From Fibrobacteria bacterium (GTDB taxonomy: Bacteria; Fibrobacterota; Fibrobacteria; UBA11236; JADFYW01), in assembly GCA_015232855.1 (NCBI GenBank), contig JADFYW010000010.1:1-63907 (forward strand): 63,907 bases of DNA. The letters run 5' to 3'. The notes below the pieces were generated by a model that was not told where the DNA came from, did no database searches, and worked only from the letters and a program-made list of their open reading frames with translations. Made by a program: the position numbers and the translations under genes. How positions within the stretch are numbered: the stretch's first letter is position 1; every line of letters starts with the position of its first letter. Shown here piece after piece: positions 35,693-43,062 of the stretch.

Positions 35693-36289
35693 ATGAAGCT
35701 TAAAAAATTTAGGGTACTTGTTTTCTTACTATTATCAACTGTTTTACTGGTATGTTTATCCCAATGTGGAAGTTCTTCCGGCAAAAAGCAAATTCTGGAT
35801 GTCCCAATCGATATGCCTGAGGTTTGTCAGGGTATTGACTTTAACCTAAACGTAGAAATGCGGGAAATGTGCGGTGTTAAGTCGCGAAGTTACCGTGCCT
35901 ATAAAAATGTACCTCAATATCGTATGCTTCTTCGCCCAAAAGGTGGTAAAATCGTTAGAAAAGGCGACCAATACCAACTTCGTCTCCCAAAAATGATTCC
36001 TATTGATTTACCACCAGCCATGCTTGGTCGTATAACATTTTCCGAAGACGCTCGAAGAACCTATGTAAAATCAAAATGGGACTATCACGAATTTTTTCCC
36101 GATGGTTCAAATGATCGTATTAAAATAATGCGTATTGCCATACCCCTCAATGATGGAAACAACAAAGAAGTGTGTTATACTATCTTGTCCAATCCAACAA
36201 AAGTCCGTAAAGTTCAGGAGGGGTTTGCTAACCAGCTTGAAGTTTTGGATTGTTCAGCATTTGATCGTCTAACAAAAGATCAAGAATAA
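35693..36289 (+). CDS. Predicted lipoprotein, unknown family
   Basis: 198 residues. The signal sequence KKFRVLVFLLLSTVLLVC ends in a lipobox LSQC, so the mature protein should be lipid-anchored from Cys at about 25. The remainder is a soluble, basic domain with no family I recognise (KGDQYQLRLPKMIPIDLPPA; KVRKVQEGFANQLEVLDCSAF). It stands alone between pssA and hemE with gaps of 100 and 175 bp, in which I see no other gene. Confidence 0.7.
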   Translation: MKLKKFRVLVFLLLSTVLLVCLSQCGSSSGKKQILDVPIDMPEVCQGIDFNLNVEMREMCGVKSRSYRAYKNVPQYRMLLRPKGGKIVRKGDQYQLRLPKMIPIDLPPAMLGRITFSEDARRTYVKSKWDYHEFFPDGSNDRIKIMRIAIPLNDGNNKEVCYTILSNPTKVRKVQEGFANQLEVLDCSAFDRLTKDQE

Positions 36290-36464
36290 TTTAGTTCCAG
36301 GGAATATATTATCTCCTTAGCGATTGAGTATGAGATTATTGATTACCCTTTTTTCTTGCCTATTTCTATTTTCTCTCTTTGAATAAATTGTCTCTCAAAG
36401 AAGAACTTAACAGGGTACACACAATACCAGACCAAGTAATTAAACTATTAATAAAGCAAATTTA

Positions 36465-37493
36465 ATGAATAAACCAATACTTAGTGCTCTCACCCATTCT
36501 GGTGCAAAAATTTCACCTCCTGGCGCCTGGATAATGCGTCAGGCTGGCAGATATTTACCAGAATATCGTAAAATCCGTGAAAAATCCGATTTTTTAACAA
36601 TGTGCCATACTCCTGAGCTAGCTTGTGAAGTTACTCTTCAACCGCTTCGACGGTTTCCGCTTGATGGTGCCATTCTTTTCTCTGACATTCTCATCCCACT
36701 TGAGCCCATGGGAGTACAGGTTCGTTTTGAAGAAGGAGTAGGCCCTCTTATTGATAATCCTGTCACCTGCCGCCAGGATGTTGATAAACTTCTGGTTCCT
36801 GATGATGATCTTTGCCCTTTTGTGGGTCAAACGCTTCAACTTTTAAAGAAAGAACTGGAACCACATATCACCCTATTGGGATTTGCTGGCGCTCCTTTTA
36901 CGCTGGCCAGTTATGTGATTGAAGGTGGTTCTACGAAAACGTTCCTTAAGACAAAATCACTCATGTACAATGAACCAGAGGTTTTTTCAGGTTTAATGGA
37001 CAAACTCACTGAAATGACAAAAAAATATCTCCTTATGCAAAGTAAGAATGGAGCTGACGCCCTTCAGTTGTTTGATAGTTGGGCAGGCCAGCTTTCCCCT
37101 CAAGATTATGAAAAATATGCCCATCCCTGGTCACAACAGATAATTGACTTTTTGGAAGAAAAAAACATTCCGGTAATTCATTTTGCTAAAAGCAATGCAG
37201 GCTTCCTGTCCACCCTCAATTTGAGCAAAGCCAGTGGAATTGCCATCGGTTGGGACATAAACCTGGAACATGCAGCTTCAGTAATTCACCCTGATAAATG
37301 CATTCAGGGAAATCTGGATCCAGCGATCCTTTTTGCTCCCGAACCCGTAATAAAAGCTCGTGCCATCCAGCTTTTAAAAGAAGCAGCATCCATACCTCAT
37401 TCTTATGTGTTTAACCTCGGTCATGGAATTTTCCCAAATACACCAATTAAATCTGTTGAGGCTTTGCTGGACACGGTAAAGAGCTTCAGTTAA
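36465..37493 (+). CDS. hemE: Uroporphyrinogen decarboxylase
   Basis: 342 residues, full length. It decarboxylates the four acetate groups of uroporphyrinogen III to coproporphyrinogen III in haem synthesis. The signatures PPGAWIMRQAGRYLPEYRKIRE (both Arg and Gly in place) and GFAGAPFTLASYVIEGG are present; the catalytic Asp is in AILFSDIL and the C-terminal FNLGHGIFPNTP is intact. mnmA follows after 11 bp in the same direction, so the two are probably co-transcribed. No other haem genes are in the window. Confidence 0.96.
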   Translation: MNKPILSALTHSGAKISPPGAWIMRQAGRYLPEYRKIREKSDFLTMCHTPELACEVTLQPLRRFPLDGAILFSDILIPLEPMGVQVRFEEGVGPLIDNPVTCRQDVDKLLVPDDDLCPFVGQTLQLLKKELEPHITLLGFAGAPFTLASYVIEGGSTKTFLKTKSLMYNEPEVFSGLMDKLTEMTKKYLLMQSKNGADALQLFDSWAGQLSPQDYEKYAHPWSQQIIDFLEEKNIPVIHFAKSNAGFLSTLNLSKASGIAIGWDINLEHAASVIHPDKCIQGNLDPAILFAPEPVIKARAIQLLKEAASIPHSYVFNLGHGIFPNTPIKSVEALLDTVKSFS

Positions 37494-37504
37494 TCGAAAA
37501 ATCC

Positions 37505-38563
37505 ATGCGGTATATATTTTCCGCTCTAAGTGGTGGCGTTGATTCTGCAGTCGTGTTGCATTTACTCAAGCAGCAGTACCCGAACGTAATAGGACTTTCC
37601 CACCGCCATTGGCCAGAATCTAAATGTTGCTCCACGGCATGTATAGATGCTTGTCGATCACAATGTGACACCATGGGTGTACCTTTTTTTCCGGTTGATA
37701 CCTTAGTCCCTTTTACAGAAACCATTGTAGAAGCCTTTGCTTCAGCCTATTATCGTGGTATTACTCCAAACCCTTGTGTTTACTGTAATCAACAACACAG
37801 ATTTTCTTTAATGATTGATCTCTATTTTAAACAGCAACAGATACAAAAAACCGACGATTACCTTATCGCAACCGGCCATTATGCTCGAATAGACAAAACA
37901 GAGAATTGGTATCAACTCAAAAGGGGTATTGATCCCGAAAAAGATCAATCTTATATGCTTTACCGGTTGTCCCAGGAGCAACTCAGTCATTGCCGGTTCC
38001 CTTTGGGCGATTACGAAAAAACAGAGGTACGGAAAATTGCTGATAAGCTTTCCCTCCCCTCTGCTAAAATCCCTGATTCCCAGGACATCTGTTTTGTTGA
38101 AGATGACTATCGTGAATTTATTAAACAGTATACGGGTAAAGAGCATGTTCCCGGACTTTTTAAAGATCTTAACGGAAACATCCTGGGGCCCCATAAAGGC
38201 ATCGCCTGTTATAACCGGGGCCAACGAAAAGGTCTTGGCCTGGGCGGAGGCCCCTGGTTTGTACTGCATATTAATACGGTAACCAATGAGGTCATCCTCG
38301 GAAATCGTGAGGATCTCAATGTTGATAAATTCAGCATCGGCGACTGTGTCTGGCACTCCCCCACCCCTCCGGAGCATCTTGAAGGAACAATTCAGGTACG
38401 TTATCATGGAAAAGAAATCCCCGGAATATTAACAAAAACAGAAGATGAAAAATATGACATCCAGTTAGCCCAGTCCTCATCAAATATATGCCCGGGACAA
38501 CACGCCGTTATCTACCAGGATGACCTCGTAATTGGCGGTGGTACCATTCTTAAATTCACTTAA
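37505..38563 (+). CDS. mnmA: tRNA-specific 2-thiouridylase, CXXC (Fe-S type)
   Basis: 352 residues. The ATP-pyrophosphatase loop is SALSGGVDSAVVLHL. It thiolates U34 of tRNA-Lys, Glu and Gln. The active-site segments are ITPNPCVYCNQQHRF and SQDICFVED. The first normally reads NPDxxCN; here the Asp is Cys, giving C-x2-C plus the distal Cys, the three-cysteine arrangement associated with a [4Fe-4S] cluster in this group. A further cluster SKCCSTACIDACRSQC lies near residues 38-53. The C-terminal domain (IQVRYHGKEIPGIL...CPGQHAVIY) is complete. Confidence 0.93.
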   Translation: MRYIFSALSGGVDSAVVLHLLKQQYPNVIGLSHRHWPESKCCSTACIDACRSQCDTMGVPFFPVDTLVPFTETIVEAFASAYYRGITPNPCVYCNQQHRFSLMIDLYFKQQQIQKTDDYLIATGHYARIDKTENWYQLKRGIDPEKDQSYMLYRLSQEQLSHCRFPLGDYEKTEVRKIADKLSLPSAKIPDSQDICFVEDDYREFIKQYTGKEHVPGLFKDLNGNILGPHKGIACYNRGQRKGLGLGGGPWFVLHINTVTNEVILGNREDLNVDKFSIGDCVWHSPTPPEHLEGTIQVRYHGKEIPGILTKTEDEKYDIQLAQSSSNICPGQHAVIYQDDLVIGGGTILKFT

Positions 38564-38790
38564 AAGCATTACCCATAACGGGCAAACACTAATAGGCTAT
38601 CTGTTGTTGAGCTTTAATTGTTACCCGATATTTTTTCCTTTGCTTCAGGCAAATTGAATTGTATTTTAATTCTTGTGTTGTGCAAAGAACGTGATTGAAA
38701 ATAATCAACTTTCATTTAAATCTGTGTTGTGTATTTGCCTGCTATGGCTATATTAATGAGAGAAGTAATTAATCAAAATTGAGTTATTTT

Positions 38791-39264
38791 ATGGATTTAC
38801 AGAAAAGTTCCGAAAAGAAGCCTGTTGGCATTTTCACCTATCTTGATTGTAGGAAATATTTAACTGATTTTTTCAAATCGGATCACGGTGAGGATTTCCC
38901 CTTTCAAGATTTAATTAATCAGCCTAACACATCTTCAGAATCATCATTCAATACCCTGGAGACCAAAACAGAAATTTCGCCCCAAATGGCTGAAGTCATT
39001 ACGATATACTGCAAACTAAACAAACGGGAGACATTATTTTTTAAAACCCTGGTTTTGTATAACCAATCTAAAACACTTGAAATTCGGAAAGATTACCTCA
39101 GTACACTTATAAATTTAGCAAACCTCGAGTTTATGAGGATTGCAGACAGTAGTTATGATGTATATCTTCCGAAAAAAAAGGCTTTCAATAACGAAAAATA
39201 CACCAGCAAACCTGCACCTGACGACAACATAGCAGTACTATCCACCATTCATGAATCTGTCTAA
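38791..39264 (+). CDS. TIGR02147-family protein, C-terminally shortened
   Basis: 157 residues. The N-terminal pattern IFTYLDCRKYLTDFFKS, the helix-turn-helix-like middle and KLNKRETLFFKTLVLYNQSKT match the Fibrobacter paralog family TIGR02147 as I know it. Typical members are about 270 residues; here the C-terminal half is missing and replaced by a short Lys-rich tail (YLPKKKAFNNEKYTSKPAP). It is thus a truncated or degenerate copy. I prefer the ATG at 38791 to the TTG 12 bp upstream. It is one of the best taxonomic hints in the window. Confidence 0.65.
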   Translation: MDLQKSSEKKPVGIFTYLDCRKYLTDFFKSDHGEDFPFQDLINQPNTSSESSFNTLETKTEISPQMAEVITIYCKLNKRETLFFKTLVLYNQSKTLEIRKDYLSTLINLANLEFMRIADSSYDVYLPKKKAFNNEKYTSKPAPDDNIAVLSTIHESV

Positions 39265-39326
39265 CCCCTCTCTTCGTTTTCCCTGAACTATTCTTTGAAG
39301 TAAATTTGTTATTATATAACCACGCC

Positions 39327-40220
39327 TCAAGCGTGTGACTTATCATACTCTTCAATTTTTTTCAGTGCTCTTGATTCTGCATCCTTATACATTTCCTGAA
39401 TAAACGGGTCGTTGAAATTATAAGTACGTTGCTCAAGGGCCATTGAGTCTATACGATCAAATAGTTGGGCTTTGGCATTCGCAATATCCTTTCCATATAT
39501 ATGATAAGAATCCGCCTGCCAGTTCAACCGGCCAAGTTCCACCTGTTTACCCGTCCGTTTGGCTACTTCCGCAGCTATTATCTCTTTATTAAACTGGGTA
39601 AATCCAAACATATTCATAAAACTTGCCCCCCAGGCGTCATTACTCCTAAACCGGACATTGCAATTAAGCCATTGAATGCCCTCTTCATCTTCCTGAATGC
39701 GGTACCAAATAGACTGAAGACAAGGTGGGTCATAACATTCACTGTCAAGATTAGGCATCCAGGTAATCATTTGGGCCTGACGGGTAAAAGGTTGTTCAAC
39801 TAGTTTCTTAATAACACTTTCTACCTGATCCACTTTAAAGGGCCCTGCATCTGTTGGAACACCTCCCTGTAGCTCTTTCCAAACACCATATGCTGCCAGT
39901 CTCCCATGATAGGTGTATTCCCAGCGGGTATCTTCAGGGTCGTTAATATTCTTTACCCAATGATCTTTTACTCCTTTAAGTTCCATGACATATTCCTTGA
40001 GATCATCAATTCCACCAGGAAAAGCCATATGAATCATTGGGTCGGAATCGGGTTCCAGGACCGTAATATTCATTGTTGAATCAATGCTTTCCGGGTCACC
40101 AGGCTTGTCATATTGAGTTTTGAATCTGGTACCTTTATTATACAAAGTAACCAAAGCTTTTTCGTAAGCCACCGCAAGGGACTTTTCCTGAACAGTAAGA
40201 ACCGGTATATTCTGGGCCAT
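39327..40220 (-). CDS. Thymidylate synthase-like protein
   Basis: About 297 residues. ThyA-type motifs are visible: the catalytic Cys in YDPPCLQSIWYRI, the phosphate/dUMP segment RFRSNDAWGASFMNMFGF and DSYHIYGKD near the C-terminus. They differ from classical ThyA (APCH..., RS-x-D-x3-GLPFN, DxHxYxNH), so this may be a divergent thymidylate synthase or a dUMP/dCMP hydroxymethylase-like enzyme. GGAG lies 9 bp before the ATG at 40220; an ATG at 40235 contains that GGAG and is less likely. Confidence 0.72.
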   Translation of the reverse strand: MAQNIPVLTVQEKSLAVAYEKALVTLYNKGTRFKTQYDKPGDPESIDSTMNITVLEPDSDPMIHMAFPGGIDDLKEYVMELKGVKDHWVKNINDPEDTRWEYTYHGRLAAYGVWKELQGGVPTDAGPFKVDQVESVIKKLVEQPFTRQAQMITWMPNLDSECYDPPCLQSIWYRIQEDEEGIQWLNCNVRFRSNDAWGASFMNMFGFTQFNKEIIAAEVAKRTGKQVELGRLNWQADSYHIYGKDIANAKAQLFDRIDSMALEQRTYNFNDPFIQEMYKDAESRALKKIEEYDKSHA

Positions 40221-40316
40221 ATTAATTTTCTCCATGTCTTAATTTTATGGAAAAAATAGCAAATTATACTTACAACCGGTTATTATAAAGCAATCAATTA
40301 TTCACCAAAAAGGGTC

Positions 40317-40403
40317 TCAAAAAATGAGAACCAAAAGTTCCACAAGAGTAGTCAATATCGCTGAAATAATAGTGATAATTAGAATTGTTAAAATGTTCTT
40401 CAT
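40317..40403 (-). CDS. 28-residue single-helix membrane peptide
   Basis: A very short frame with a strong GGAGGAG 9 bp before its ATG (40403). The product starts MKNILTILIITIISAIL and is hydrophobic for most of its length, with Lys at position 2 and a single Glu at 22, so it should span the membrane once. It lies alone between the ThyA-like gene and the nucleoside hydrolase. Similar orphan peptides are toxins or subunits of transporters and kinases; nothing here decides. No other gene is seen in 40236-40625. Confidence 0.6.
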   Translation of the reverse strand: MKNILTILIITIISAILTTLVELLVLIF

Positions 40404-40625
40404 AGTCTCGTACTCCTCCAATTCAGCATACGAGCTGTGTTTTTACACAATCCCTCCCTATATTAACTTAGCGCAAAAAATGGCTTCCCGCTATCCATTT
40501 ACTCATTATTCCCTGTAGAAAAGAGATTGGACTAGAAAAATAGGTTTTTGGCCAATATATTAAGCTTTCACAAAATTTTGATTTATAGAGTTCAAAATCC
40601 AGTCTTTTTCAACCCTGTAAGCTAT

Positions 40626-41969
40626 TTAATCTGTTTTAATATATCGAAGGACATCAGAAACGTTATTTATAACAATCTGTATAAAGAATATTCCCTGATT
40701 TCCCATTTGGTATTCTGAAGAATTTTTATACCAGATTTGGGTATATTGACCTGCACTTTGCTTTCCTCGGAATAGTTCAGTGATGCGATGTCCTTGTGCA
40801 TCAAAGACGTCAAGGCTTACGTCAGAGCTTTGATCAAGATGGTACGACAGTATTACTGCTCTATTACTCTGATAGGCCTTAATCTTCATTTTTGTTCGGA
40901 CCGGTTTTAAAAAGAGCGGTGGCCATATCTCATGGAAATCCCCTTTCAAAGAATCAGGCAGAGGTGCTTCAAGCATCATGTTATCAAGTACCCTTGCTAC
41001 AGAATCGTCTGAGGCTATTTCAGTAAGGTAATAGTGTTCGCAGTCACCCGTCACAAAGGTATTCCACCCGTTTTCATCTGACGAGTTACAACCTTCAGGT
41101 GTCATCCCCCATAAACCATCCAGCCCCCTAACGGCGTAATATACAGCAGTAAGATCCCAACTCGGTCTTCCCACACCCGGCCCGGTCCAATGATAATACG
41201 CTGACGCTACAGGATTGGCAGCAACAAGCTCTGGGTTTGAACTCAACACAGCACCGGTAAGCACTTCACGTCCGAGAAGTTTCCCACTGAATACCATTTT
41301 TACAGGGCATAGTTCAAGAAAGTCTTTTGTTAAGTGTCCTGCATGGTTAAAATTAAAAGTGTCCCCACCCGGATTAACACCACCCATGACTACAACAGCA
41401 ATAACCTTTTTCCGCACAAGCTCAACACCGTTTAAAGGGCTGATGGAATCAGCAGACGATTTAAGCAACTTTGCCATATTAGCGGTAAAACCAACCACCG
41501 CAAAAGTCACACTTGAATCAGGTGCACGAGCCAGTATACGGCGGTACATTTCAGTCGCATCTGTAAGTTCACTATAAGGTCCTGTGTCATGAGGAAACCG
41601 TAAAGTCAACGTGTCTGTGTAACGGGATTCAGGAGTTAACTCCAAATCTTTAAGCACACCAATAGGAATATCCGGGCGACCATAATAGTGATTAATCACA
41701 TCCATAGCCGAAGCACCGGTTGGATTACTTGTAGAAAGAGCCATTCCCAAAATTCTGGCTTCACCCAAATCAGCCATACGGTGAAGTATTGCCAATGCCC
41801 CCGCATCATCGCAGTCTGTCGCAAAATCAGTATCAAATAAAATATTTACTTTATCGTTACCCACATCTCCAACCACAAAGGAAAAGCAGAGGAAAAGCAA
41901 AAATAGGGATAATGTCTTACTCTTTTGAAATATTTCAGGATAATATGCCATAATACCGGTTTTAAACAT
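40626..41969 (-). CDS. Exported nucleoside hydrolase (IUNH) with C-terminal sorting-type domain
   Basis: About 447 residues. A signal anchor (LSLFLLFLCFSFVVG) is followed by an inosine-uridine nucleoside hydrolase domain (about 45-360) with the calcium-binding ILFDTDFATDCDDAGALAIL near its start and VVGFTANMAKLL, VVVMGGV within. It would release bases from nucleosides outside the cytoplasm. The last 80 residues form a beta-rich FlgD-like tail (DVFDAQGHRITELFRGKQSAGQY) ending RYIKTD, as in T9SS-type cargo. The start ATG has GAGG 8 bp upstream. Confidence 0.83.
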   Translation of the reverse strand: MFKTGIMAYYPEIFQKSKTLSLFLLFLCFSFVVGDVGNDKVNILFDTDFATDCDDAGALAILHRMADLGEARILGMALSTSNPTGASAMDVINHYYGRPDIPIGVLKDLELTPESRYTDTLTLRFPHDTGPYSELTDATEMYRRILARAPDSSVTFAVVGFTANMAKLLKSSADSISPLNGVELVRKKVIAVVVMGGVNPGGDTFNFNHAGHLTKDFLELCPVKMVFSGKLLGREVLTGAVLSSNPELVAANPVASAYYHWTGPGVGRPSWDLTAVYYAVRGLDGLWGMTPEGCNSSDENGWNTFVTGDCEHYYLTEIASDDSVARVLDNMMLEAPLPDSLKGDFHEIWPPLFLKPVRTKMKIKAYQSNRAVILSYHLDQSSDVSLDVFDAQGHRITELFRGKQSAGQYTQIWYKNSSEYQMGNQGIFFIQIVINNVSDVLRYIKTD

Positions 41970-42148
41970 AGTAACAACCTCTATTTTGGAATCAAACAAC
42001 TTTTAAAAAAAGTTATCTAAATTTCAAACAGCCCTTTTTAAGCTGATATATAAATCTAATATAATAATGATTAATCAGCAGTCACTGATCAGATTGGGGC
42101 GAAACCCATGCTATCTATGAATAATGAAAAATTTCAGCAATTTAGGAG

Positions 42149-42814
42149 CTACCTATTAGACATTTTTTTTGGGTTTCCTCTTATTACCTGATAAGTAAAT
42201 GTCTTTTTCTGGCAGGTTGTAGCAATCTTAGCGGCTTTGTTTGCAACTAAATGCAACTCTCCATCCCAATAAGGATGACCACCTTTATTGATATCATAAT
42301 AACCGTGGTAAAAATAGACTATTTCATACACCTCGTTTTTATGTTTGTATTTAATACTGTTCCATGCCCAGCCCAATCCACGTGGTTTACCCGTTCCATC
42401 CACACCAAAAGTGATAATTTTTATAATGGGTGTTCCCGTACTTAAAACCGTGGCACCCGATGGTACTGTATTCTGAGCCATTTTTAGGGAATAGTTCAAA
42501 CCTTTTTTAATGTTTGCTTTGATAATACCGCCCTTACGACGATCAATAAATTCATTCCCCGGTCTTAATTTAACCGTGAGTTTCACTCCGTTAATGGGGG
42601 GTACATTTTGTATAGCCGCAGGAATTTGATTGTAAACTTTCCATTTCCAGGTTTGTAGTGCAACATCGTTATAAATAGTCCTAAGCGTATCTAAAAGAGG
42701 CCTGCTGGTAGAAAAGGGATTGGGATCCGCAATACATGGAGGATTGGTAGCTGCGGACAGAAAAGTAAACGTTGTGAGAAATATTAAAGTAAAACTAATA
42801 AGTAATTTTTTCAT
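42149..42814 (-). CDS. Exported protein of unknown family
   Basis: 221 residues. The signal peptide MKKLLISFTLIFLTTFTFLSA is followed by a mature part with no family I know. Two Cys are present (PPCIADPNP and ATTCQKKT), possibly a disulfide. It is rich in aromatic residues (WKWKVYNQ, LGWAWNSIKYKHKNEVYEIVYFYHGYYD), as in carbohydrate-binding domains, but this is only suggestive. The gene has the palindrome operator (site 1) 109 bp upstream, shared with two other secreted-protein genes, so it may belong to the same regulon. Confidence 0.6.
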   Translation of the reverse strand: MKKLLISFTLIFLTTFTFLSAATNPPCIADPNPFSTSRPLLDTLRTIYNDVALQTWKWKVYNQIPAAIQNVPPINGVKLTVKLRPGNEFIDRRKGGIIKANIKKGLNYSLKMAQNTVPSGATVLSTGTPIIKIITFGVDGTGKPRGLGWAWNSIKYKHKNEVYEIVYFYHGYYDINKGGHPYWDGELHLVANKAAKIATTCQKKTFTYQVIRGNPKKMSNR

Positions 42815-42922
42815 ACATCAACCTTTACTTTTGAATGAATTACCATTCAACATTAATATTAATACCGCTATTATCATTATAAAAATTAAGACACTTTTAA
42901 CCAGAGCCACGCACAAAAAACC

Positions 42923-42940
42923 GTTGCATAGCTATGCAAC
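42923..42940. promoter_or_regulatory. 18-bp palindrome operator, site 1
   Basis: GTTGCATAGCTATGCAAC, a perfect palindrome 109 bp upstream of the exported-protein gene ending at 42149. It matches sites 2-4 to the consensus GTTKCATANNYATGMAAC. No DNA-binding protein is linked to it in this window. Confidence 0.7.
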
Positions 42941-43062
42941 AGTTAAAAATTATGCAATGGTAGCATAAGATTGTAATGGTGGCCTGTAATTATGGATGTA
43001 TTTACTATTCCATATTCTTTATATGTATATTTTCAGTGCTTATTCAATCTTTATAATTATGA

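Noticed and set aside
40324-40518. 64-codon plus-strand frame
   Set aside because: It covers the antisense of the 28-residue peptide, which has the better ribosome site.
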